Positions 31,001 through 39,221 of a DNA stretch of 52,663 nt are shown here, one piece after another. The notes beneath the pieces were generated by a model. It saw only the letters and a list, made by a program, of their open reading frames with translations. It did no database searches and was not told the DNA's origin. The stretch covers positions 1-52,663 of the forward strand of contig NZ_JAAUWV010000030.1 of NCBI RefSeq assembly GCF_014694405.1, in the 5' to 3' direction. Numbering within the stretch: position 1 is the stretch's first letter; each line of letters begins with the position of its first letter. Origin of the DNA: Pseudoalteromonas sp. S16_S37. Its GTDB lineage: Bacteria > Pseudomonadota > Gammaproteobacteria > Enterobacterales > Alteromonadaceae. Made by a program: the position numbers and the translations under genes.

Positions 31001-31374
31001 TGCTTCAGTTGGCTCTTCATTTCCCACTTATCTCGATAAGCAATGGCTGACTGCAGGCTTTGCCCAAAGATACCTAGTTTTTGACGAATTTTTGCAGCAC
31101 GAAGAACATCAACCTCTGCGCTTACTAGTACCCGATTGACATGGTGTTTTTTCGCTAACAAATATAAAAATTGTTCATGAGATGGTGAATCATAGTTATC
31201 AAGGACCACAACCTCCTTAAATTGGCCAGCGACTGATTCCAGCTCATGTTCATTAGTAACAGAACTTGCTGTCACAAGAACGAGGTCGTTGTGTTTATAG
31301 TCAAGCCAACTGGGGAGCTCTGACACTATGCGTCTACGGTTGAATATTAAAAATGTCTTACGATTACTTGCCAT
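28057..31374 (-). CDS. ATP-grasp ligase fused to a caspase-like domain and zinc ribbon
   Basis: A 1105-residue, three-part protein. Residues about 1-440 are an ATP-grasp ligase (FPAVIKPRFGGGSVGVSIV; metal-binding VVFNEIACRPGGCGHV), expected to make an amide bond through an acyl phosphate. Residues about 500-780 look like a clan CD (C25 gingipain / CHAT-like) cysteine peptidase: AHGEGAH near 620, LLSCNG near 687 and LILIGDPYVDD near 762, the last like the GDPSL end motif of C25. Residues about 960-1000 form a zinc ribbon (CERC...CPVC). The middle and C-terminal parts are paralogous to the 637-residue protein at 35670. It overlaps the aminotransferase by 11 bases. I know no described protein with this layout. 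Confidence 0.82.
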   Translation of the reverse strand: MASNRKTFLIFNRRRIVSELPSWLDYKHNDLVLVTASSVTNEHELESVAGQFKEVVVLDNYDSPSHEQFLYLLAKKHHVNRVLVSAEVDVLRAAKIRQKLGIFGQSLQSAIAYRDKWEMKSQLKQAGVMVASMSLVTSKHVLKQFILEYGFPAVIKPRFGGGSVGVSIVHEESDLECFIEHNSDTLTDGQWLIEAWIEGEFYTIDGLMVGGEVKHIWPSRTTANLKAVHGELLQSWMIEPTHKDFQPVCECVKQAISALAVTDTLFAFHAEVFVCPNGVVVFNEIACRPGGCGHVPVYQQAFGVNLYQVTLQAQAGLLHDIKVCSPRKMAGFIWFPPQQGILNSLPTQCDKDCVVDYQAIGSLNTYYHGAKSVSDHVAKAILQQTQDITIYDAVNEVSRWWVERTRWSEHGEDDTEFSAGVFNADNVVWLTEEAFTLHWRSYIFSGRLPLIKPTTQSRFEHWKRVLKSYHYLVKKVCDGQMHPVVYIDTSHQAIAQYYAGLAGRVVKKFASIDAIIAASDAYKSMLIIGCKNELKTKILVELSAKMQCRWGVFTGHDRAAICFLALKNRLRTAYVDGTGLIDAIHQKQADFYEPTSPVLQNYDPEKFLNETNYRKSLVVVAHGEGAHVNLNQAVLCGLYEEYEYDLSEAVLNGCVNNGEQKRCKRVHDPSITLSHFNCLKTESFLLLSCNGVSVAKEIYPSTVSSALACIEGYPRLFVSTISPIPVPWGLSFGSASLLQNGYQLPDMISALDDFIGRKELILIGDPYVDDRERTIQVNTVDLLKIKKDQIGEVIQVNGADTVIRGREHLLVTHKPDRQYEFEDKSALSQDLAVIVFQFPERLRRAIQLENTLKLSFANMDNLWLFGNCENMFAQARTALDHLSKIRSNIEVYFQALSQLVGEMLLDGLWNQNTLQIWIRIVQDVKQWDKVMCSIVNSLGGRIPTHFLGDTERVFGREPLKIITCERCQSPESVTEVNILVSQSVADIRHDCPVCGFKSYILNEQCLENLSVPKVVRGDQPVPLTFQAPMSSLFGNDKQHVFATFIDKGLGKTIGHQYWQIEPGICQLSLPLTQAISPDLHVLDIVHIGGMSITKVRKMVEGGRDV

Positions 31375-32425
31375 GATTGCTTTCTAATTCCTTGATGCTT
31401 CTTAGTAAACAAGACAAAAACGGTTGCATAAAGCTGGTATCACCAATTGCAAATCGGATCATATGAGAGAATTTTTTATAATCAGTCAGATGCTTTATCC
31501 GATAACCGGTTTTCAGCAACATTTCTGATAATTTCTTTGCTTCGTGTTCACTTGGTAAAGCTATTGTTAGGAAGTTTCCTCCTGATTCGATTATATCAAA
31601 GCCCGCATTTGATAGAACAAGCGATGCTTGTTCTCTTTGCACCTTTATCTCCCTCCAAATTTGCTCGAATATGGGTTGTTTTTGTAGAAAATAACAAGCG
31701 ATTTCAAGAGATAAAGCACTGACATGATGTTCAATATTACTCTCAAATAGTGATTGGATGATATGTGACTCTGCTACAACAAAACCGATTCTCTCACCGG
31801 CAAAGCCATGAGACTTTGACATGGACTGCACAACTATAACTCGACCTTTAGCGTATGAAAACCGCTGCCAAACATCACCTAAAAAGGCTTGATAACAGCT
31901 ATCAAGCACAAGTAGGTGGTCATTTAATTCGGCCACCTCAATCAACTTTGACAGCTGCTCATCGCAAACCCAACCACCAATGGGTCCGCATGGTGAAGTT
32001 AAAGCAATTAAAGCTTGCGTTGTTGACCTTGCGGCGTTTATGAGTGGACAAAAGTCATTATCCAGTGGTGATATTTCTATTTTTTCACAGCTTAGGTGAT
32101 ATAACTGCGACGCGCGTTCCCAAGCGAAGTAATTTGGGAATGAAAGCAGTAGCTTCCCTTTCCCTTTCTGTTGACGATTATAAGTCTCACAAATTAATCT
32201 AATCGCACTATCAGTACCTGGCGTAATAAGTAAATTATCAGGGCCTACATTCATCCTATGCGCCATCAAATTTACGTAATCACCATAATCGGGATAACGC
32301 CCTAAACACGAAAAGTCGATTGCCGTTTTGGCTTTTTCGAACAGTGAGGGCAGTAAATAATGGTGTAGTTCGTTACTGCTGAGATTTATAATCCCTGCTT
32401 GTCTATATCTACGCTTGATACTCAT
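31364..32425 (-). CDS. PLP-dependent class I/II aminotransferase (HisC-like)
   Basis: About 353 residues with the fold type I pattern: NLSSNELHH near the start, LLITPGTDSAIRLI, ALTSPCGPIGGWV, LVLDSCYQAF, and the Schiff-base lysine in VVQSMSKSHGFAGERIGFVV. It is closest to histidinol-phosphate aminotransferase-like enzymes and CobD-type decarboxylases, so it could transaminate or decarboxylate an amino acid or phosphorylated amine. The start is set at ATG 32425, which overlaps the phosphatase stop (ATGA); a longer frame to 32545 exists but would overlap by 124 bases. Confidence 0.87.
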   Translation of the reverse strand: MSIKRRYRQAGIINLSSNELHHYLLPSLFEKAKTAIDFSCLGRYPDYGDYVNLMAHRMNVGPDNLLITPGTDSAIRLICETYNRQQKGKGKLLLSFPNYFAWERASQLYHLSCEKIEISPLDNDFCPLINAARSTTQALIALTSPCGPIGGWVCDEQLSKLIEVAELNDHLLVLDSCYQAFLGDVWQRFSYAKGRVIVVQSMSKSHGFAGERIGFVVAESHIIQSLFESNIEHHVSALSLEIACYFLQKQPIFEQIWREIKVQREQASLVLSNAGFDIIESGGNFLTIALPSEHEAKKLSEMLLKTGYRIKHLTDYKKFSHMIRFAIGDTSFMQPFLSCLLRSIKELESNHGK

Positions 32426-33078
32426 TGCTGGGTAAGTCCTTTTGCCTGCAAGCCACTCCCACACAACTGAGTCGGCCGTATATCTCTTATTGCTTGCAAA
32501 CAATCTATACCTGAAATAGGTGTTAGTGCCTCTAAACTCTGCCATCTTGAGGGCAGCAAGTGCCGCTGTGCGATGAGGTATGTCATACTTAGTTCAAAGT
32601 TTTTACTTATGCGCTTTGCTGATTCCCCAAAATATTGCTGTATCAATGCCGTGACCATTCCAGTTCTATCTTTACCTAAAGAACAAGCAATAACACATGA
32701 CTCACCATTATTGAGACGTTGAATGACTTCAGATGCAACGTTTAAATACTGCGGCATCACAGCTTCATAACGCTTTAAATCAGGCTCCTCGTGAGACTCC
32801 TGATCATGAACTGGCAAGTTAATGTACTTCCAACCAAGGTTAATAATCGTACTTGGCGTGCCATCTCTTTGCAGTTCTTTTTGAGTGCGCAAGTCAACAT
32901 AAGTACAGGGTCCAAGATGTTGGCAGATCTGTGTAGTTTGAGCTGGTTGACAAAATGAAAATGATGATGAACGAAACAACTTCGCCCCTTGCACATCAAT
33001 GCTCTTTACCAACCTAAAATTAGCAATAATTTCTGGATATATAAGCTCATCCAGCATTGTTAGTTTCTCTTTTCTCAT
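32422..33078 (-). CDS. Tyrosine-phosphatase-like protein
   Basis: A 218-residue protein of the Tyr_phosphatase_3 type. The N-terminal LFRSSSF, TYVDLRTQKELQRDG and the phosphate-binding loop ACSLGKDRTGMVTALI (Cys near 131, Arg near 137) are the family pattern, with the CxxGKDRTG loop intact. Members dephosphorylate proteins, phosphoinositides or small phosphorylated compounds. Inside this cluster it may remove a phosphate from an intermediate; regulation of a kinase product is another option. The start overlaps the radical SAM stop (ATGA); a later ATG at 33057 is possible. Confidence 0.85.
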   Translation of the reverse strand: MRKEKLTMLDELIYPEIIANFRLVKSIDVQGAKLFRSSSFSFCQPAQTTQICQHLGPCTYVDLRTQKELQRDGTPSTIINLGWKYINLPVHDQESHEEPDLKRYEAVMPQYLNVASEVIQRLNNGESCVIACSLGKDRTGMVTALIQQYFGESAKRISKNFELSMTYLIAQRHLLPSRWQSLEALTPISGIDCLQAIRDIRPTQLCGSGLQAKGLTQQ

Positions 33079-34403
33079 TTTCCCAATCGTTCTGGTATCG
33101 CTTGTGTTGCAGTTGTTTCGTATAGATCTTTTGCAAATATAAATTCCAGATACTCTTCAGGGCTTATATCTGTATTTTCTAAGTGAGTAACATCAGAAAA
33201 TATTTGCCGATTAAAGAAACTAATTTCTCTTTCGCTCATCTGTTCATGCATTTGGTGATACGGCGTATAAAGTGTCGGTCGAGCTCGAGCATTTGCTTGT
33301 TGGATCATTGTGATTGTTTGTCGAGTTCCTGCCAGAGTGGTCCCAGGTAAACCCACAATGACAAAACAATTCAGTTCTACCTTATACTGTTGACACCATC
33401 GTGCGACTGACTGAAATTGTTCGCTAGGAGAGTTCTTTGCTCTGGGTAAGGATTTTGCAGCATCATGTTCTAGCGTTTCAACGCCTACACTGATCCGAAT
33501 ACATCCTGATTCCGCCATCAGCGCTATTAGCTCCTCATCAAGATACTGAAGTGTCGTTGCACATTTCCAAGGATAGTGCTGACCAGTTTTAATAAGCACT
33601 TTACAAAGCTCCCGAACCCAATGTTTATTTAGCGTAAAGGTTGGCGCATAAAAAGACACATACTCGAATGCTTCCTCTTGGAAACTTTGCTGAATATATT
33701 GTAGGGTCTTTTCTACGCTTACACGTCTCTCCTTGCTCCCTTGCATCCAAGGTACATCACAGTATTCACATCCTATAGGGCAACCTCGAGCAACTGGTAC
33801 AACCAATTCTCGTCTATCAGGTATGCCGCAAAACTTGTTTTGATCGTCTTTATATAAATTCTCATAACAAAGGTAGGGGATCTCTGTCACATCAGGAAAC
33901 TCCCAAAGTTGAGGGTCCAAATAAGTACCAGGATCTTTACTCAACTTCCAACCAAGAGGAGTATTGACCAGCTGCCCATTTGGAATTTGTTCCAACGTAC
34001 AGCCAGCGTCAAACCATTTAATTATAGATAAAACACTACTTTCGTAGTCACCCGATTTAGCTATTGCATCTAATTGATAGTTTATAAATGCCTTTGGGAT
34101 TTGGTTACTTAAGCGACCAACTGTTATAGTCTGACTTTTAGGTAAAATAGCCTTAGCGTAATCAGCCGCTCGGCGGACACCTTCAATCATGTCAAAGTCG
34201 TTGAAAATCACCACAACATCATACTTGCCTTGAAACAAGGTGCTGCCAAATTCCTTCCAAGTAAAATTCAATGCTCCAGCATCGATTACATCTACATTAA
34301 ATCTCTGTTTACGTAAAAATGCCGCAACAGAAAAAGCGGGCAACCGGTGCCCCGCATTGAAATAGCTTGGCACACTAGGTGGCCAACAGATTAAAATTTT
34401 CAT
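33075..34403 (-). CDS. Radical SAM protein with an N-terminal B12-binding-like domain
   Basis: About 442 residues. Residues 1-140 form a Rossmann-like domain resembling cobalamin-binding domains, but the histidine motif DxHxxG is not seen, so cobalamin binding is uncertain. The radical SAM core begins near 195 with the cluster motif ARGCPIGCEYCDVPW (CxxxCxxC). Later motifs (CIRISVGVETLEHDAAKSL, FVIVGLPGTT) fit B12-type radical SAM enzymes, many of which methylate unreactive carbons or rearrange rings. The start is ATG 34403 with AGGTG upstream. It is part of the coupled operon. Confidence 0.88.
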   Translation of the reverse strand: MKILICWPPSVPSYFNAGHRLPAFSVAAFLRKQRFNVDVIDAGALNFTWKEFGSTLFQGKYDVVVIFNDFDMIEGVRRAADYAKAILPKSQTITVGRLSNQIPKAFINYQLDAIAKSGDYESSVLSIIKWFDAGCTLEQIPNGQLVNTPLGWKLSKDPGTYLDPQLWEFPDVTEIPYLCYENLYKDDQNKFCGIPDRRELVVPVARGCPIGCEYCDVPWMQGSKERRVSVEKTLQYIQQSFQEEAFEYVSFYAPTFTLNKHWVRELCKVLIKTGQHYPWKCATTLQYLDEELIALMAESGCIRISVGVETLEHDAAKSLPRAKNSPSEQFQSVARWCQQYKVELNCFVIVGLPGTTLAGTRQTITMIQQANARARPTLYTPYHQMHEQMSEREISFFNRQIFSDVTHLENTDISPEEYLEFIFAKDLYETTATQAIPERLGK

Positions 34404-34409
34404 AAACAC

Positions 34410-35054
34410 CTACTTATGTTTAGAACAGAAATAAATCTGACCTGAATCAAAAGACTGTTTAAGCTGTTGTAACGACAAGCTTCGAACTTTCACGCATTTT
34501 GATTCAAGAAAAGGAAGGAATAGTGATGTTCGAACACTTACGTCACGAGAAACAATAACCGTCTGCACATCATAGTGAAGTAATTGCGCCATCAATACTT
34601 GGTGATCAGAGTAATGATATTTCACAATTTTCTTTGTCAGTCCCAGTAAGTCTTTCGTCGCCTTGGTTCTCTCACCTTTGTCGGCTTGCTCACGAATTCG
34701 CTTAGGTAGATATTGATGGAACCCGAGCTTTATCTTGAGTGCCCTTAAGTAAACACGATAAAGAGAACGAGGCACCGTAGAGTCAACGATGAGCACAAGC
34801 TCCGCTCGCGGCAATCTTAAATTCAAGGTAGTTAAATGATTACCATCAATCAACCACTGCTCTTGTTGTACTAAATTAGATAGCTGCTCATGCCAAACAC
34901 TTTCGCTTGGCCTGCACCAATTTTCGCCCCAGTATAAATCATCTAAATGAATGAGTGGCAATGCGCTAAGCTCTGCGATTTCTTTTGCAATAGTGCTTTT
35001 ACCTGCTCCTGGAGAGCCAAGCACAAGAATTCTTTTATAATGACTAAGCCTCAT
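34410..35054 (-). CDS. P-loop kinase of the adenylate-kinase / FlaR-like type
   Basis: About 214 residues. Walker A is seen in VLGSPGAGKSTIAKEI, followed by PLIHLDDLYW and WLIDGNH, the pattern of small nucleoside-monophosphate-kinase-like proteins often called topology modulation or FlaR-like. An Arg-rich middle (PRSLYRVYLRALKIK, LPKRIREQADKGERTKA) could form a lid. It probably phosphorylates a small molecule; the substrate is unknown. It overlaps the oxygenase gene by 11 bases and is followed after 6 bases by the radical SAM gene. Confidence 0.78.
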   Translation of the reverse strand: MRLSHYKRILVLGSPGAGKSTIAKEIAELSALPLIHLDDLYWGENWCRPSESVWHEQLSNLVQQEQWLIDGNHLTTLNLRLPRAELVLIVDSTVPRSLYRVYLRALKIKLGFHQYLPKRIREQADKGERTKATKDLLGLTKKIVKYHYSDHQVLMAQLLHYDVQTVIVSRDVSVRTSLFLPFLESKCVKVRSLSLQQLKQSFDSGQIYFCSKHK

Positions 35055-35673
35055 CACTACCACCGATGAGTCCGTGGACTAAAAACGAGCATCTTGCATC
35101 ATCAACACCTTCAATAACAGGAGCAACTTGATGCCAAGAACAATGAGAGCGGCCCAAAATAACGGACGAACCCAAAACAGGGATGACACGTCGTACAATG
35201 TCGCTCGCATCGTTCTGAGCTAACACATCAAATGTTCCTCCCCAGTGTGCTTGCCAATTTATGTTGAAATAAAAAACGTGGCTAAATAGTTTATCTTCAC
35301 TATCCGTATGAGGCCCCAACCAATCACCAGGTCCGTGCTTGACGAAGCGGAGTTCTAATTGCTCCGCAATAGGCTGGTTCAATAATTGAGCCACGGACCT
35401 TCTATACACTACACTTTGAATTTCATTAATAAACTGTTGCCAAATTGTGGGGAGGTACTGATGCCCCTCATCTGTTGGCAGTGAATAGTTACGATATGAT
35501 TTACCTTGCAAACGAGTGCTTCTATCTAATCGAATAAATCCTTCTTTTGGAAATGACTCTGCTAGGTTCATTGCATCTGATAAGCCTAATAGTTCTTGCT
35601 CCTCAGCGACATGCCAACAGTATGGGAAATGGCTTGGCGTTTGCCCAAACCATTCATAGTTCAAAAAGCTCAC
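35044..35673 (-). CDS. 2OG-Fe(II) oxygenase C
   Basis: A 209-residue non-haem iron dioxygenase of the prolyl-4-hydroxylase-like double-stranded beta-helix type. The iron ligands are visible as HTD (H122, D124) in WLGPHTDSED and a distal histidine (H181) in SWHQVAP, with an Arg near 193 for 2-oxoglutarate. It is a diverged relative of the oxygenases at 37601 and 39447. Its GTG start overlaps the stop of the caspase-like gene by four bases with GAGGAG upstream. Likely role: hydroxylation or desaturation of a peptide or carrier-bound residue (inference). Confidence 0.85.
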   Translation of the reverse strand: MSFLNYEWFGQTPSHFPYCWHVAEEQELLGLSDAMNLAESFPKEGFIRLDRSTRLQGKSYRNYSLPTDEGHQYLPTIWQQFINEIQSVVYRRSVAQLLNQPIAEQLELRFVKHGPGDWLGPHTDSEDKLFSHVFYFNINWQAHWGGTFDVLAQNDASDIVRRVIPVLGSSVILGRSHCSWHQVAPVIEGVDDARCSFLVHGLIGGSDEA

Positions 35674-37583
35674 TGTTGCTCCTCAACTACTTCTTTTTCG
35701 ACTTCTCTAGGCACGCAAACCAACCGAGCTCGACAGTACGCATAATCAAGACCCGATACAGCTAAGATTCGAATACTGTGCAAATCAAAGCTCAATGTTT
35801 GAGGCAGTTCGAATTCGAATGTGACATATTCACAATCTGTTGTGACGTGTTGTGCAGTGTCTTGCACACACAAATCCATTGCTTTATCGAAAAAACGCAA
35901 ATTTATGCTCACAGCACCACTTAGTTGCTCGGTCCTTGGCTGGTGCTGTATTTTAAGAGTTAAAGTAAAGACGTCACCTGGAAAAGCAATCTTAGTTTGC
36001 TCAACTATTTCTATACCCAACCCATGTGTTCGATACTCACTAACAGGACCACACACTAGACACATTTGTGCTGTCCTTTTGTTTTCATCAGGCTCAGAGC
36101 GCCCGAAAAAGAGCGACTCCATAGTTGAATTACATCTTGGACATTTCTGTTTTGATACAACTTTTTCCACTATTTGGTCATAATGAAAAGCGTCATATGG
36201 GTCAAGGTTTTGCCTGAGTTTCAATAAGTTTTCGGATAAACACCGATCCCATTGACGGATCAAAGATTTCAATGGAAAAAAGGAACGATAGTAAGCCTTA
36301 AGCTCTTCTCCTGATGGACCTAATTCAGCCCGTTTAATTAAATAGCTGGTCAACATGCTTAGACGAGCAAGCTTGTCATCTAGCTGCTCTGCAAATTCTG
36401 GTAACTCTTCACCCAGCCAGTGCTTAAATGTTCTTAACAGCCTTCTAGCATATTCACTTCGTTTCACAACTTGTGATAACCAATTCTTAGATTGCTCAAA
36501 CTCACATCCGGTGTCAGCAATCCGAATTCTTGTGTGATGCGAAGCTCCATCTACTGTATATGAATAGGAAGGGTTTCCCATTAATACGAACGCATTTTGC
36601 TGATTTAGTTGCGCACTTATTCTATTTAACCCCGTAACGATCCAGCCTAGCGATGCTCCGCGGTCTAGATTATCCATGACAAACGTAACCATAGCGTCCG
36701 TGACAACCACAGGGCGAACTGATGTAATTAACGCACCACACCAAGCTTCGCTAAGAGCTAATGCCATTGAGACTGGAGAAGGATACAATTCAGATGAAAC
36801 ATTAAACCCATTGCAGCAAAAAAATACTATAATGGGGGCCCTAACCTCATCGGCAAAAACAACGGAAATATGCTCGGATTGAGCTCGTTTACATTGATGA
36901 TGTTGCTTAGAGCAACCAGCTCTTGGTGACTGTTCAAATTCATTATCTTCCAGCAGACCGCAAACAGTAACCCCTGGAAGCTTTGCATGGCTACCTTCTC
37001 CATGACTTCGTAAAATCTTAAATTTTGTCTCTGTAATAAGGCTTTGCATTGTTTCTAAAATATCAGTCTCTGATGGCTGATAACGATGCAATGGAGCATC
37101 GAGTTTCGCAGTGCCAGCTACAGTTTTTTTAATTGATAATGTATTTTTCAACAATAAAAAGCTTATATGAGCGATGTCACGTCCACATATAAAACCAATT
37201 TCAGTCGCAGTTAAACTAGCTAATTGCGTTAAATTAGCAATTGCAGAAGTCTTAAAGCTATTAGCAAACCCCACAACTAAGAAGCAACTATCAGCGCCGA
37301 GTTCTACGAGCTTTGGGACATCCGTAAAGTCTAGATAAGTAATGATCTGCGCGCTATCGTAAAAATAACGACATAGCGGCTCAAGTGCTAAAGGACATAT
37401 CACCACTAGATCACTTACGATTGGTTCGATATCTAAAGCGTATTGCGATTCAATAACCGATTGCCATCGACTTTGAGTACTACGTTGTTTAGGAGAGACC
37501 AGAAAAAGTGACTCTAAGCAGAACTTTTTGTTCACAAAGCAAAAATCTTCGCCCACCCATTCAATTTTCGTTTGCACGGTCAC
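35670..37583 (-). CDS. Caspase-like (C25/CHAT-like) protein with zinc ribbon
   Basis: A 637-residue protein without an ATP-grasp part. Residues about 115-345 carry RSHGEGSH (near 193), FFCCNG (near 256) and FVLMGNPSYSY (near 335), the His, Cys and GDP-like motifs of clan CD peptidases. A conserved Cys block lies between them (VCGLLEDNEFE, then GC and CKR), shared with the ATP-grasp fusion at 28057. Residues about 479-510 form a zinc ribbon (CPRC...CLVC), and a beta-sandwich-like C-terminus follows. The start is GTG at 37583 with AAGGAAG upstream. Protease activity, possibly leader removal, is inferred and not shown. Confidence 0.78.
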   Translation of the reverse strand: MTVQTKIEWVGEDFCFVNKKFCLESLFLVSPKQRSTQSRWQSVIESQYALDIEPIVSDLVVICPLALEPLCRYFYDSAQIITYLDFTDVPKLVELGADSCFLVVGFANSFKTSAIANLTQLASLTATEIGFICGRDIAHISFLLLKNTLSIKKTVAGTAKLDAPLHRYQPSETDILETMQSLITETKFKILRSHGEGSHAKLPGVTVCGLLEDNEFEQSPRAGCSKQHHQCKRAQSEHISVVFADEVRAPIIVFFCCNGFNVSSELYPSPVSMALALSEAWCGALITSVRPVVVTDAMVTFVMDNLDRGASLGWIVTGLNRISAQLNQQNAFVLMGNPSYSYTVDGASHHTRIRIADTGCEFEQSKNWLSQVVKRSEYARRLLRTFKHWLGEELPEFAEQLDDKLARLSMLTSYLIKRAELGPSGEELKAYYRSFFPLKSLIRQWDRCLSENLLKLRQNLDPYDAFHYDQIVEKVVSKQKCPRCNSTMESLFFGRSEPDENKRTAQMCLVCGPVSEYRTHGLGIEIVEQTKIAFPGDVFTLTLKIQHQPRTEQLSGAVSINLRFFDKAMDLCVQDTAQHVTTDCEYVTFEFELPQTLSFDLHSIRILAVSGLDYAYCRARLVCVPREVEKEVVEEQQ

Positions 37584-37600
37584 TGTACGACTTCCTTCAT

Positions 37601-38257
37601 CTACTTACTCCAAAACCAGACCTGTAACAAACGCCTAGGGACCGGACTCTCATGCGGGATCAAGTTTACACTGTGCCAAGCATTATCTGTTCTATGCAGT
37701 ACCACCGCATTATTATTAATCGGGGGGATTTGCTTAATAACGTCATCTTTGGACTTTGAGCGAAGAATGTTTAATTCTCCACCCACATCGGGGGTCCAAT
37801 TTTCGGTCAGATACATCAAATGCGTAACTTTTTTGTGGGGTTTATCAACATGGGGTTGAAAATATGAGCCTTGTCCAAACTCCCAAAAATGAGCCTGAAA
37901 CTCGAGCTTTGAAACATCAAACTGTGCCGCTTCACTTATGCTTTGTCGATATTCTTTTGACAGTAGCCCTTGTGCTACGTCCAGCCAAATCGAATCTAGC
38001 GTTTGCGGTGAAAACACTTCTGATTGCCCTAACTCCAGCAGCGTTCGAGTTCTCACATTATGTTGATACCAAGCTGGCGTTCCTTTTTTCCCCAGTGCTT
38101 CTAACAATTTCCTTTGTGAATGAAATTCAAAGTGATCAGATGGAAAAGCTGATGCTGGGATCTCCCTATTAAACACACCCGAATAAGTGCTATAAGGCAG
38201 TTCAGGGGCCGATACTTTCGCTTGCGAGAGCGCATCATAGTTAATAATAGAAGCCAT
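37601..38257 (-). CDS. 2OG-Fe(II) oxygenase B
   Basis: A 218-residue non-haem iron dioxygenase. Iron ligands are H136 and D138 in FQPHVDKPHKK and H195 in NAWHSV; the Arg of SPVPRRLLQVWF near 210 would bind 2-oxoglutarate. It resembles oxygenase A at 39447 most closely: both have QG(S/D)(Y/W)...H.DKP and end in PRR.L.V.FW.K. AAGGA lies upstream of the ATG. It sits between the aldo/keto reductase and the caspase-like gene. Confidence 0.87.
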   Translation of the reverse strand: MASIINYDALSQAKVSAPELPYSTYSGVFNREIPASAFPSDHFEFHSQRKLLEALGKKGTPAWYQHNVRTRTLLELGQSEVFSPQTLDSIWLDVAQGLLSKEYRQSISEAAQFDVSKLEFQAHFWEFGQGSYFQPHVDKPHKKVTHLMYLTENWTPDVGGELNILRSKSKDDVIKQIPPINNNAVVLHRTDNAWHSVNLIPHESPVPRRLLQVWFWSK

Positions 38258-38293
38258 ATAAATTCCTTATGTAGAGCAAGGTCCTTGATAAAA

Positions 38294-39214
38294 CTAAAAT
38301 AAAGCCTTTTGAGGCTGATACCATTTTACGACCTCGCTCTCAACTTTAAAAAAGCCATCACCAATAGTGTCTTGTAACTGTTCAACAACTCCTGCGCCAA
38401 CCAAAGCACTACTGACGCAGGTATTTGCTAGCAGTAAGCCTACTGCTAGGTTTGCGGGCGAAGTATTATGCAGCGTAGCCATCATCCGTAGCTTTTCCGA
38501 AAAAGACCAACCTTTTTCATGCCAATAAAAACTCCCCTTATGAGTCAATAGCGGATGCCCTTGATTTGGTGGATTGGCATTATCATATCGCCCACCAAGC
38601 AACCCGCGACCAAGTGCTGAAGCGGCTAGAAAGCCAATTTTGAATTTCTTTAATACATCCGACATATCATCAAGGGCAGTTGGATTAAATACATTTGCCT
38701 GACACTGTACACTAGACAAAGAGTTACTCAGGCCCTGATTTGCTAGATGATATGCATCAACGAGCTGCCAAGGTTTGACGTTACACAATCCGAAATACAG
38801 TATCTTGCCTTCACGCACCAATTCTTGAAGTGTTTGGATCGTTTCCTCTAATGGTGTCGTTGGGTCTGGACTATGCAATTGATACAAATCGATATAATCC
38901 GTTCCCAGACGCTGTAGACTTTGCTCGACAGCAATACGAATTGAGCGTCTGCTCGCGCCGGCATAAGCTTTAACATGACGAAACTTGGTCGCTATTACAG
39001 CTTGGTGGCGATTAAAAGCAAGCGCTGCGCCAAGCTTTCTCTCACTTTCACCAGCTTGGTAACAGTCTGCTGTATCGAAAAAGTTCACACCTCGCTCAAG
39101 CGCACCAATGACAAGCTGTTTAGAACGCACGTCATCCAGCTCACCAAGCCTGCCACAACCTAGACCTAACTTTGAGACCCGAAGACCCGTATTACCCAAC
39201 GTTGTGTATAACAT
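38294..39214 (-). CDS. Aldo/keto reductase
   Basis: About 306 residues forming a TIM barrel that uses NADPH. The tetrad is visible: Asp and Tyr in NFFDTADCYQAGESERKLGAAL, Lys in AVIATKFRHV and His in YQLHSPD. The LGLGCGRLG start and the C-terminal SALVGAGVVEQLQD region are typical. It likely reduces a carbonyl on the cluster intermediate. ATG 39214 is preferred, since it follows the stop of the 69-residue protein by 7 bases; a GTG at 39235 would overlap that gene by 14. Confidence 0.9.
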   Translation of the reverse strand: MLYTTLGNTGLRVSKLGLGCGRLGELDDVRSKQLVIGALERGVNFFDTADCYQAGESERKLGAALAFNRHQAVIATKFRHVKAYAGASRRSIRIAVEQSLQRLGTDYIDLYQLHSPDPTTPLEETIQTLQELVREGKILYFGLCNVKPWQLVDAYHLANQGLSNSLSSVQCQANVFNPTALDDMSDVLKKFKIGFLAASALGRGLLGGRYDNANPPNQGHPLLTHKGSFYWHEKGWSFSEKLRMMATLHNTSPANLAVGLLLANTCVSSALVGAGVVEQLQDTIGDGFFKVESEVVKWYQPQKALF

Positions 39215-39221
39215 TTGTGGA

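Noticed and set aside
32425..32545. Longer start for the aminotransferase
   Set aside because: It would overlap the phosphatase gene by 124 bases, while ATG 32425 gives an ATGA overlap like the other genes of the operon.
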